Part shown: positions 57,443 to 64,000 of the stretch, one piece after another | Layout: the number at the start of each line of letters is the position of its first letter | How positions within the stretch are numbered: position 1 is the stretch's first letter | Assembly (NCBI GenBank): GCA_003134685.1 | Contig: PLCA01000002.1 | Location: forward strand, 1 to 64,000 | From: Gemmatimonadota bacterium | GTDB taxonomy: Bacteria; Gemmatimonadota; Gemmatimonadetes; Gemmatimonadales; Gemmatimonadaceae | DNA length: 64,000 bases | Direction: 5' to 3' | Program-made: the position numbers and the translations under genes | Notes under the pieces: generated by a model | Told to the model about the DNA's origin: nothing | Seen by the model: the letters and a program-made list of their open reading frames with translations, nothing else | Databases searched by the model: none

Positions 57443-58087
57443 GTGTTGAGGCTACGCTTCAAGATCTCTATGTCGATCGACGGGTTCGTTGCCGGTCCCG
57501 GTCAGAGCGTGGAAAACCCGCTCGGAATCGGCGGCACTCGATTGCACGAATGGGCCTTTGGGCTCAAGGCATTCCGAGCGCCGCACGGACTCGAAGGTGG
57601 TGACGTCAACGAAAGCACTGCGGTGATCCAGGAATCTCTCGCCAACATCGGGGCCACTGTGATGGGGCGCAACATGTTCGGCGGTCACCCTGGCCCCTGG
57701 GATGCGAAGAAGCCGTGGGACGGATGGTGGGGAGTCAACCCGCCCTTCCATCACCCGGTGTTCGTGCTCACGCATCACAAGCGGGCGCCCCTCGAGCTCG
57801 AAGGCGGAACGACGTTCACGTTTGTCACGAACGGAATCGAGGCGGCGCTCGAACAGGCGCGCCGAGCGGCCGTCGGCAAGGATGTATCACTCGCCGGGGG
57901 CGCGAGTGCCGCGCAGCAGTATCTGGCGGCCGGCCTCGTTGACGAGATGGAGATCAGCATCGTGCCGACGCTACTCGGCAGCGGTGAACGGCTTTTCGAC
58001 GGCCTCGGCGACGATTTGCACGGTCTCGAGCACGTACGAACGGTGGCCGCGCCAAATGTGACGCACGTCAAGTTCTCGAGACGATGA
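57443..58087 (+). CDS. RibD C-terminal/dihydrofolate-reductase-like protein
   Basis: 214 residues from a GTG at 57443. Fold elements: FKISMSIDGFVAGP, TVMGRNMFGGHPGPW, DVSLAGGASAAQQYLAAGLVDEMEI and SIVPTLLGSGERLF. It belongs to the DHFR-like reductase group with YwjB/YyaP relatives; NADPH use is likely but the substrate is unknown. Same strand as the deacetylase, possibly one transcript. Confidence 0.85.
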   Translation: MLRLRFKISMSIDGFVAGPGQSVENPLGIGGTRLHEWAFGLKAFRAPHGLEGGDVNESTAVIQESLANIGATVMGRNMFGGHPGPWDAKKPWDGWWGVNPPFHHPVFVLTHHKRAPLELEGGTTFTFVTNGIEAALEQARRAAVGKDVSLAGGASAAQQYLAAGLVDEMEISIVPTLLGSGERLFDGLGDDLHGLEHVRTVAAPNVTHVKFSRR

Positions 58088-58141
58088 CGGGAACGATATC
58101 GGAGCAGAAGCACTGAACCAGGACGTTCAACCGGACATCCC

Positions 58142-59662
58142 ATGAATACTTCTATTCTCCGCCGCCTTTTCACGCCCACGCTGAGCCTCGCATTGTTCAG
58201 CAACGTCATTGGCGCCCAAAATCCGGTCGGCATCTTCGACGCACAGACTGATGTCGGTCGCGTAAGAAGCTCAGGATTTGCCTCCTACGACCCAGTCCGC
58301 CAGGCGTATCGGGTTGCGGGCTCGGGTCAGAACATGTGGGGCGACCACGACGATTTTCATTTCGTCTGGAAGCGGATGACGGGCAACTTCATTCTTTCCA
58401 CGCGAGCGCGCTTCATCGGCGCTGGAGTGGAGGCGCATCGGAAGATCGGCTGGACCATTCGCCCGTCGCTCGAGAGCAACAGCACGCACGTAACCGCGGC
58501 GTTGCACGGCGACGGTCTTATGTCGCTCCAGTTCCGTCGAACGGCCGGCGCGACGACGGAGGAGGCCAAGTCGCGCGATAGCCTGCCGAACGCTGACGCG
58601 GTAATCCAGCTCGAGCGTCGCGATGGAGTCTACATCATGTCGGTCGCGCGATTCGGTGATACGCTCGCCACGCAGGAACTCACCGGTGTGAAGCTCCCCG
58701 ATACCGTATACGTCGGCCTGTTCGTGTGCGCGCATAACGACACCGTCGTCGAGCGGGGTGCGTTCAGCAACGTGCGCATTACAACCCCCCCGAGACCGGA
58801 CTTCGTCGCGTATCGAGACTACCTGGGGAGTAACCTCGAGGTTCTCGACGTCGCGACCGGGAACGCGACGATCGTCAATCAGTACAAGGGATCCTTTCAG
58901 GCGCCGAACTGGACTCATGACGGGAAGGCGCTGATCTACGCGCAGGAAGGCCACCTCTACCGTTTCGACATCGCATCGCACTCGGCCGATGTGATCAACA
59001 CGGCTTTTGCGACGCGCAACAATAATGATCACGTGCTGTCGTTCGACGGGCGCATGATTGCCATCAGTAATCACGCACCCGAGGACAGCGGGGTCTCGAT
59101 CGTGTACACAGTGCCCGAGAGCGGTGGCACGCCGAAACGCATTACCGCGAAAGGACCATCGTATCTGCACGGCTGGTCGCCCGACGGACGCTGGCTGGTG
59201 TTCACGGGCCAGCGCAACGGCGACTTCGACGTTTACAAGATTCCCGCCGCCGGCGGTGATGAGATCCGGCTCACAACCGCTCACGGCCTGGACGACGGCC
59301 CGGAATACACTCCCGACGGCTCGTACATCTACTTCAACTCGGCGCGCAGCGGACGGATGCAGATCTGGCGCATGCGCCCCGATGGGAGCGGGCAACAGCA
59401 GATTACGAACGACGGCTTCAACAACTGGTTCCCGCACATCTCGCCGGACGGCAAACAGATGGTGTATATCTCCTTTTCACCGACGGTTGCCGCGGACGAT
59501 CATCCATTTTACAAGCACGTGCTGCTTCGATTGATGCCAGTCGGTGGCGGGCCGGCGCGAGTCATCGCCTACGTGTATGGAGGCCAGGGAACGATCAACG
59601 TCCCTTCGTGGTCGCCGGACGGAAAGCGATTGGCGTTCGTGAGCAACACCACGATGCCATAG
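58142..59662 (+). CDS. TolB-like propeller protein with N-terminal lectin-like domain
   Basis: 506 residues. Signal peptide (LALFSNVIGA). An N-terminal concanavalin-like segment (about 30-215, DUF1349-like, with DFHFVWKRMTGNFIL) precedes PD40/TolB blades: WTHDGKALIYAQ, WSPDGRWLVFTG, YTPDGSYIYFNS, ISPDGKQMVYIS and WSPDGKRLAFVS. It is exported and may bind carbohydrate, in keeping with the GH2 and deacetylase genes nearby. Confidence 0.85.
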   Translation: MNTSILRRLFTPTLSLALFSNVIGAQNPVGIFDAQTDVGRVRSSGFASYDPVRQAYRVAGSGQNMWGDHDDFHFVWKRMTGNFILSTRARFIGAGVEAHRKIGWTIRPSLESNSTHVTAALHGDGLMSLQFRRTAGATTEEAKSRDSLPNADAVIQLERRDGVYIMSVARFGDTLATQELTGVKLPDTVYVGLFVCAHNDTVVERGAFSNVRITTPPRPDFVAYRDYLGSNLEVLDVATGNATIVNQYKGSFQAPNWTHDGKALIYAQEGHLYRFDIASHSADVINTAFATRNNNDHVLSFDGRMIAISNHAPEDSGVSIVYTVPESGGTPKRITAKGPSYLHGWSPDGRWLVFTGQRNGDFDVYKIPAAGGDEIRLTTAHGLDDGPEYTPDGSYIYFNSARSGRMQIWRMRPDGSGQQQITNDGFNNWFPHISPDGKQMVYISFSPTVAADDHPFYKHVLLRLMPVGGGPARVIAYVYGGQGTINVPSWSPDGKRLAFVSNTTMP

Positions 59663-59824
59663 CCGCGGCGACGATCTCGTTCTCGTGTGGCGTCAATTCC
59701 GTGCCTTCATGCACAGGCCTGTCGAATGATTTTTGGGGTCGGGGGAGGGGCACCTTCGGGATGCCGTTAGCCATGAAGCCGCACCCCGAGAGCCCGCGGC
59801 GCGTTTCTTCCGGTAGAGCTTGCC

Positions 59825-60463
59825 ATGATCACGGTCGCAATCATCGAGGATAATCGACTCGTTCGCGAGGGCATGACGGACATGCTCAATGAGCTGCCCG
59901 ACGTGAGAGTCGTGCTCGCCGCCACCAGTCTCGAAACGGAGATGCTAAAGGAGACGAACCCCCGCGTGATCCTTCTCGACGTTGGCCTTCAGGACAAGAA
60001 CTCTCTACGCCTGGCCGAGACCGTGAAGAAGGAGATGGCGGATGCCCGTGTCATCGTCATGGACCTCCTTCCGGTGCACGAGGAAATCGCCGAGTTCGTG
60101 AATGCGGGCGTCGCGGGATTCATTCTCAAAGATGCGACCTTCGAGGATTTTGTCGGCACCATCCGATCCGTGGCCGATGGGGCCCAGGTGTTGCCGCCCC
60201 GGATGACCGGCACGTTGTTCTCGCAGATTGCGCAGACGGCCGTCAAACGAGGTCGGACGGCGGCTCTCGAAGAGGTTAGGATGACGCTGCGTGAGCGCGA
60301 GGTGATCGCGCTAATCGCGGTCGGGCTGAGCAACAAGGAGATCGCGCTGCGCCTCAACATCGCCACCGACACTGTGAAGAGCCACGTGCGGAACGTGATG
60401 GACAAGCTGGCCCTGCATTCGCGCCTGCAGATCGCCGCATACGCGCACAGCCACGACGACTAG
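59825..60463 (+). CDS. NarL/LuxR-type orphan response regulator with atypical receiver
   Basis: 212 residues. Receiver: acidic pair IIEDNR, phospho-acceptor Asp in VILLDVGL, and the Lys in FILKDA, but the switch Thr/Ser position after VIVM is Asp (VIVMDLLP). C-terminal LuxR helix-turn-helix with LTREREVIAL-like MTLREREVIALIAVGLSN and NKEIALRLNIATDTVKSHV. No histidine kinase is adjacent. The substitution could lock or alter phospho-switching. Confidence 0.9.
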   Translation: MITVAIIEDNRLVREGMTDMLNELPDVRVVLAATSLETEMLKETNPRVILLDVGLQDKNSLRLAETVKKEMADARVIVMDLLPVHEEIAEFVNAGVAGFILKDATFEDFVGTIRSVADGAQVLPPRMTGTLFSQIAQTAVKRGRTAALEEVRMTLREREVIALIAVGLSNKEIALRLNIATDTVKSHVRNVMDKLALHSRLQIAAYAHSHDD

Positions 60464-60620
60464 AAGCTCGCTTCTCCCCCAAAAGGCGTACTCCCTCTTT
60501 CAGCATTTCGGGTGATACGAAGGGGAAATGGCGTGCGCTAACATCAAAGCACCTCCTCCATGACGGTGATGTCGCGGATGAGAAATTCGCATACACATGC
60601 ATCCGGTCAGGAGGAGTTCG

Positions 60621-62150
60621 ATGAAAAGCACCATGAGGGGCCCCGGGGTACGAACGCTAGGTCAGCGCGTGCGCATTGTAAGAGTCATTGTGGGGGTGGC
60701 GTTAGCCGGCGTGTTCGCCGCGGCGTGTGGCAGCTCCACTGATGTTCGTACCACCACGTCGCTCACCGTCACGCCGCCGGGTCCGGTGACGCTCGCGGTG
60801 AACGGCACGCAGCAGTTCACGGTGGTGGCCAAGGCGTCGAACGGAAGCGTCCTCAACGTCACGCCCACATGGTCCGTTGTCGCCGGTGGCGGCACGATCA
60901 CGTCAACGGGGTTGTTTACGGCGGGCACGGTGGCGGGGACGTTCACCAACACCGTGTCGGTGACCTGTAGCGGTGTCACGGTCGCGATAACGATCATCGT
61001 GACGCCCGGAGTTCTCGCGACGATCACGGTGACGCCGAACCCGGGAACGATGCCCATCAATACCACCCTGCAGTACACGGCGGTGGGACGTGACGCAAAC
61101 GGCAACGTCGTTGCGATCACGCCCGTCTGGTCGGTTACGGCTGGTGGCGGCGCCATCAATGCCGGCTCGGGCCTCTTCACCGCAGGCGCGGTGACAGGGA
61201 CGTTTACCAATACCGTCCGGGCGACCAGTGGCACGATCTTCGGTACGGCGACGGCAATCGTTACCGCCGGGGCGCCTGCCTCCATTGTTGTGACGCCGAA
61301 TCCGGCTACCGTTCAGACGAATGCGACACAGCAGTTCACGGCGGTCGTCAGGGATGCAGGCGGCAACGTAATCGCGGCTTCGCCCGTCTGGTCAGTCGTG
61401 AATGGTGGCGGCACCATCGATGCCGTCACGGGTCTCTTCACCGCAGGCGGGTCGACCGGGACGTTCAACAAAACCGTCAGAGCGGCCAGTGGCGCGCTCG
61501 CAGATACGGCGACGGTGATAGTGGTATCGAGTCCTCCGCCAGCACCAATCGTGGCTCTGGGATCGCTAAATGTCGTCGGGATCCTGGCTGGCTCGACCGT
61601 CACGTGCGTCACCGGCGGCCTTGTCAAAGCCGACATCGACATTTATGCAGGCAGCGCACTCGTCGGCTTCGGCCCGTGTGTGCTCACGGGGGCGAAGCAT
61701 CTGGCCGACGCGGTAGCGCAGCAAGCGCAGGCCGACCTCCTCGTCGCGTACAACACGCTGGTCGGACTGCCATGCGGGACTGTCATCGGCACCGCTGACA
61801 TTGGGGGAACGACCAAGGCGGCCGGAGTCTACTGCAGCGCCAGTACAATTGGCGTCACAGGACAGCTGGTGCTGGATGGCGGTGGGAATTCGAACGCGAC
61901 GTTCGTCTTCCAGGCTGGCAGCTCGCTCACCGGAGTCGGGAACATCATCCTGATCAATGGTGCGCAAGCCCAGAACGTGTACTGGGTGAATGGCGCTGCG
62001 GCTACGATCGGCGTGGGATCAGCATGGCAGGGTAACATCCTCGCCGTGTCGAGCATCACGCTGAATGACAACGTTACGCTGCTCGGACGCGCGCTGACGC
62101 GGATCGGTGCGGTAACGCTGGGCAACAATAACGTCATCACGCTGCCATAG
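60621..62150 (+). CDS. Ig-like repeat and DUF3494 (ice-binding-type) lipoprotein
   Basis: 509 residues from the ATG at 60621 (GGAGGAG just upstream). Lipobox (GVFAAAC). Three BIG2-like Ig repeats of about 85 residues (each ending PTWSVVAGGG-, PVWSVTAGGG- or PVWSVVNGGG-type then GLFTAG and TGTFTNT/NKT). The C-terminal ~195 residues match DUF3494: GSTVTCVTGGLV, YCSASTIGVTG and NATFVFQAGSSLTGVG. DUF3494 proteins include secreted ice-binding proteins; adhesion is an alternative role. Confidence 0.88.
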   Translation: MKSTMRGPGVRTLGQRVRIVRVIVGVALAGVFAAACGSSTDVRTTTSLTVTPPGPVTLAVNGTQQFTVVAKASNGSVLNVTPTWSVVAGGGTITSTGLFTAGTVAGTFTNTVSVTCSGVTVAITIIVTPGVLATITVTPNPGTMPINTTLQYTAVGRDANGNVVAITPVWSVTAGGGAINAGSGLFTAGAVTGTFTNTVRATSGTIFGTATAIVTAGAPASIVVTPNPATVQTNATQQFTAVVRDAGGNVIAASPVWSVVNGGGTIDAVTGLFTAGGSTGTFNKTVRAASGALADTATVIVVSSPPPAPIVALGSLNVVGILAGSTVTCVTGGLVKADIDIYAGSALVGFGPCVLTGAKHLADAVAQQAQADLLVAYNTLVGLPCGTVIGTADIGGTTKAAGVYCSASTIGVTGQLVLDGGGNSNATFVFQAGSSLTGVGNIILINGAQAQNVYWVNGAAATIGVGSAWQGNILAVSSITLNDNVTLLGRALTRIGAVTLGNNNVITLP

Positions 62151-62254
62151 TACCGGCGAGAGCTGGGGCCGGACGACCGTCCGACTCCAGCCCCGCTCCG
62201 GGCAGGAAGTTTCAAAGGAGAAGCAGTAAGTACCCGAGCCGAACACGGCTCTGC

Positions 62255-62296
62255 GAAGATCTGCCGGGTGCGGAAGACCGCACCCGGCAGATCTTC
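62255..62296. repeat. 19-bp perfect hairpin between the DUF3494 gene and OrfA
   Basis: GAAGATCTGCCGGGTGCGG (62255-62273) and its complement (62278-62296) flank AAGA. No T-run follows, so a transcription terminator is only possible. It lies 21 bp before the transposase-like ORF and might be related to the element's end. Confidence 0.6.
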
Positions 62297-62317
62297 AATC
62301 TTTCAAGCGCATGCGGC

Positions 62318-62596
62318 ATGGAGGATCAACCGATGCGACCAAGCAAATTCACTAAAGACCAGATCGTGCAGGCACTCCGGCAAGTGAAGGCCGGAACGCC
62401 CGCCGTGCAGGTATGCCGTGAGATGGGAATCACGGAGACCACGTTTTACCGCTGGCGCAACAAGTACGATGGCGTGACGGTGAGCGGAGCGCGCGAAGTG
62501 CGAGAGCTGCGCGACGAGAATCAGAAGCTCAAGCAGATCGTGACGAACCTTCTGCTCGACACGCGAGGATCAACCGACTTCCTTCGGAAGAAATAG
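62318..62596 (+). mobile_element. Solitary IS3-type transposase OrfA
   Basis: 92 residues: an N-terminal helix-turn-helix (KFTKDQIVQALRQVKAGTP, VCREMGITETTFYRW) and a leucine-zipper-like end (ELRDENQKLKQIVTNLLLD), typical of IS3-family OrfA. The downstream DDE OrfB is absent; 140 bp of unrelated sequence precede the GMC gene. It is a remnant or a domesticated DNA-binding protein. The end LLLDTRGSTDFLRKK departs from the usual form. Confidence 0.8.
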
Positions 62597-62639
62597 CCGC
62601 CCTCGGGATGGGCGCCGCCTGCACCGGATCCAACGCACG

Positions 62640-62667
62640 TTGCAGCGGAAAATCACCCACGTATATT
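62640..62667 (+). promoter_or_regulatory. Candidate promoter of the GMC oxidoreductase
   Basis: TTGCAG (62640-62645), 16 bp, then TATATT (62662-62667), 67 bp before the GTG start. Confidence 0.45.
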
Positions 62668-62733
62668 TTCCCCCTCCACTCGCCGCGCCCCGATCCCGGC
62701 GCCAGCTTCGCCTACTCCTAGACAGGGCCTTCC

Positions 62734-64000
62734 GTGACCGCTGACGTCACCACCTTCGATGCGATCGTCGTGGGCTCGGGAATTTCCGGTGGGTGGGCAG
62801 CCAAGGAGCTCTGCGAAAAGGGACTGAAGACGCTCGTTCTCGAGCGCGGGCGCAATGTAGTCCACATCAAGGACTACCCCACCATGAACCTCAACCCGTG
62901 GGAGCTCCCGCATCGCGGCGCAATGTCGCGCCAGCAGCTGAAAGAGAATCCGCTCATAAGCAAGGCCGCGGGTTATGGCGAAGACACCGCTCACTTCTTC
63001 GTGAAGGACCGTGATCACCCATATGTGCAGGAAAAGCCTTTCGACTGGATCCGCGGCTACCAGGTCGGCGGCAAGTCGATCATCTGGGGGCGCGCCTGCC
63101 AGCGCTGGAGCAAATACGAATTCACGGCGCCAGAGCGACAGGGCTATGGGATCAACTGGCCGATAGGTTACGACGACGTCGCGCCCTGGTACTCGCACGT
63201 CGAGAAATTCATCGGAGTTTGCGGGAATCGCGATGGGCTCGAAGCGATGCCCGACGGCGAATACCTTCCGCCCTTCGATTTCAACTGCGTCGAGCGACAT
63301 CTGAGCGAGAAGGTCCACGCGCACTATGGCAACCGATACGTCGTGCAGGGCCGGTGGGCGCATCTCTCGAAGCCGAAGGAGATCCACCTCCAGCAGGGAC
63401 GCGGCACGTGCCAGGCTAGGAACCTGTGCATGCGCGGCTGTCCTTACGGCGGCTACTTCAGCTCGAACGCGTCCACTCTTCCCTGGGCGGCGAAAACCGG
63501 AAACCTGACGATCCGGCCCGACTCCATCGTCCATTCCATCATTTACGACGAAGCAAAAGGAAAAGCGACGGGCGTACGCGTGATCGACGCGCACACGCAC
63601 GCCATAACCGAGTACCACTCGCGCATCGTCTTCGTGAACGCATCCGCGCTCAACACGACTCTCATCCTCCTCAACTCGACCTCGAACCGATTTCCGCACG
63701 GACTCGGCAACGACAGCGGGCTGTTGGGGAAATACATCTGCCATCACAACTACCGCACCGGAGCGAACGGAAAAATCGACGGCTTCCAGGACAAATACTT
63801 CTACATTCGGAATCCCACCGAATGCATTCTCGTCAACTTCCGCAACCTCGGAAAGCAGGAGATGGACTTCGTGGGCGGTTACACCACGTTCACGGGAGCT
63901 TACCGGGAGCGCGGCGAGCCGACGACGGAGCGCGTCGGCGGTGAGTATAAGGACGCGCAGGCGCAGCCGGGCCCGTGGGGGATCTACATGTACATGCAGG
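62734..64000 (+). CDS. GMC-family FAD oxidoreductase (truncated by the window end)
   Basis: At least 422 residues from a GTG at 62734 (AGGG upstream), open at the window end. The N-terminal FAD motif is VVGSGISGGWAAKELCEKG. Further GMC features are GGKSIIWGRACQRW, a C-rich insert CQARNLCMRGCPYGG, and INWPIGYDDVAPWY. Family members oxidise sugars or alcohols, often with a cytochrome or gluconate-dehydrogenase-type partner gene, which may lie beyond the window. No signal peptide is visible at this start. Confidence 0.92.
   Translation, partial: MTADVTTFDAIVVGSGISGGWAAKELCEKGLKTLVLERGRNVVHIKDYPTMNLNPWELPHRGAMSRQQLKENPLISKAAGYGEDTAHFFVKDRDHPYVQEKPFDWIRGYQVGGKSIIWGRACQRWSKYEFTAPERQGYGINWPIGYDDVAPWYSHVEKFIGVCGNRDGLEAMPDGEYLPPFDFNCVERHLSEKVHAHYGNRYVVQGRWAHLSKPKEIHLQQGRGTCQARNLCMRGCPYGGYFSSNASTLPWAAKTGNLTIRPDSIVHSIIYDEAKGKATGVRVIDAHTHAITEYHSRIVFVNASALNTTLILLNSTSNRFPHGLGNDSGLLGKYICHHNYRTGANGKIDGFQDKYFYIRNPTECILVNFRNLGKQEMDFVGGYTTFTGAYRERGEPTTERVGGEYKDAQAQPGPWGIYMYMQ

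Overview
The window is about 64 kb of GC-rich bacterial chromosome, densely coded on both strands, with no rRNA, confident tRNA, CRISPR array, prophage or plasmid functions. Gene content suggests a soil or aquatic aerobic Gram-negative bacterium: SUF-type Fe-S assembly, an outer-membrane FadL-type protein, lipoproteins with lipoboxes, cupredoxins, many exported hydrolases and TolB/LVIVD propeller proteins. The mix resembles Gemmatimonadota; that placement is an inference from gene content, not a measured phylogeny. Translational coupling is very common (ATGA, GTGA, TTGA and TGATG overlaps), and GTG and TTG starts are frequent.

Layout. 1-3.5 kb: a Rieske/AIF-type flavoprotein with a DUF4142 gene, divergent from a SufR-like Fe-S regulator; a 9-bp inverted repeat overlaps both predicted -35 boxes. 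3-16.4 kb: cupredoxin lipoproteins, GreA, a deoxyhypusine-synthase-like enzyme coupled to a LOG protein, an alkaline-phosphatase-superfamily enzyme, a phosphopantetheinyl transferase, a phosphodiesterase, QueG, DUF305 and LVIVD proteins, an MFS pump with a fused winged helix, and DoxX. 16.4-19.2 kb: larC-larE-larB, making the nickel-pincer cofactor without a larA client. 19.2-21.4 kb: ECF sigma, anti-sigma and PDZ operon. 21.5-31 kb: serine hydrolase, SufT-like protein, TonB-C protein, RNase D, thioesterase, methyltransferase, mutarotase, ferredoxin, YhbY, M23 peptidase and thiC under a TPP riboswitch. 31-35.4 kb: small membrane proteins, two related lipoproteins, NTF2-like and FHA proteins.

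35.4-41.6 kb is a split SUF locus: sufB-sufC-sufD on the minus strand and, divergently, a Rieske protein, sufS and sufU. The Rieske gene is preceded by two 8-codon ORFs chained by ATGA overlaps. With the SufR-like regulator, the SufT-like protein and Fe-S clients (Rieske proteins, QueG, ThiC, ferredoxin), Fe-S metabolism is the main theme of the first 41 kb.

41.6-60.5 kb looks accessory and catabolic: ThuA, a B3-type metallo-beta-lactamase-fold enzyme, NIPSNAP, a DUF2231-like membrane protein, an esterase, an amidase/mini-ORF/APC-permease/cytochrome operon, a GH2 exo-glucosaminidase-like enzyme, a GDSL hydrolase with a FadL-type porin, a ChbG/YdjC deacetylase, a RibD-C/DHFR-like reductase, a TolB-like protein and an orphan NarL-type regulator. 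60.6-64 kb: an Ig-like/DUF3494 ice-binding-type lipoprotein, a solitary IS3-type OrfA and a GMC oxidoreductase cut by the window end.

No gene-free stretch exceeds about 300 bases. The largest gaps (26574-26814, 44797-45033, 39221-39431, 33704-33917) hold, respectively, a MITE-like repeat, an ORF remnant, the suf promoter region, and nothing I recognise. Short tandem duplications (20-36 bp units) recur at gene ends. I see no complete new defence or biosynthetic system. The most promising unexplained signals are the SufR operator, the chained mini-ORFs at suf and between amidase and permease, the MFS-winged-helix fusion, and the flavoprotein remnant beside larC.
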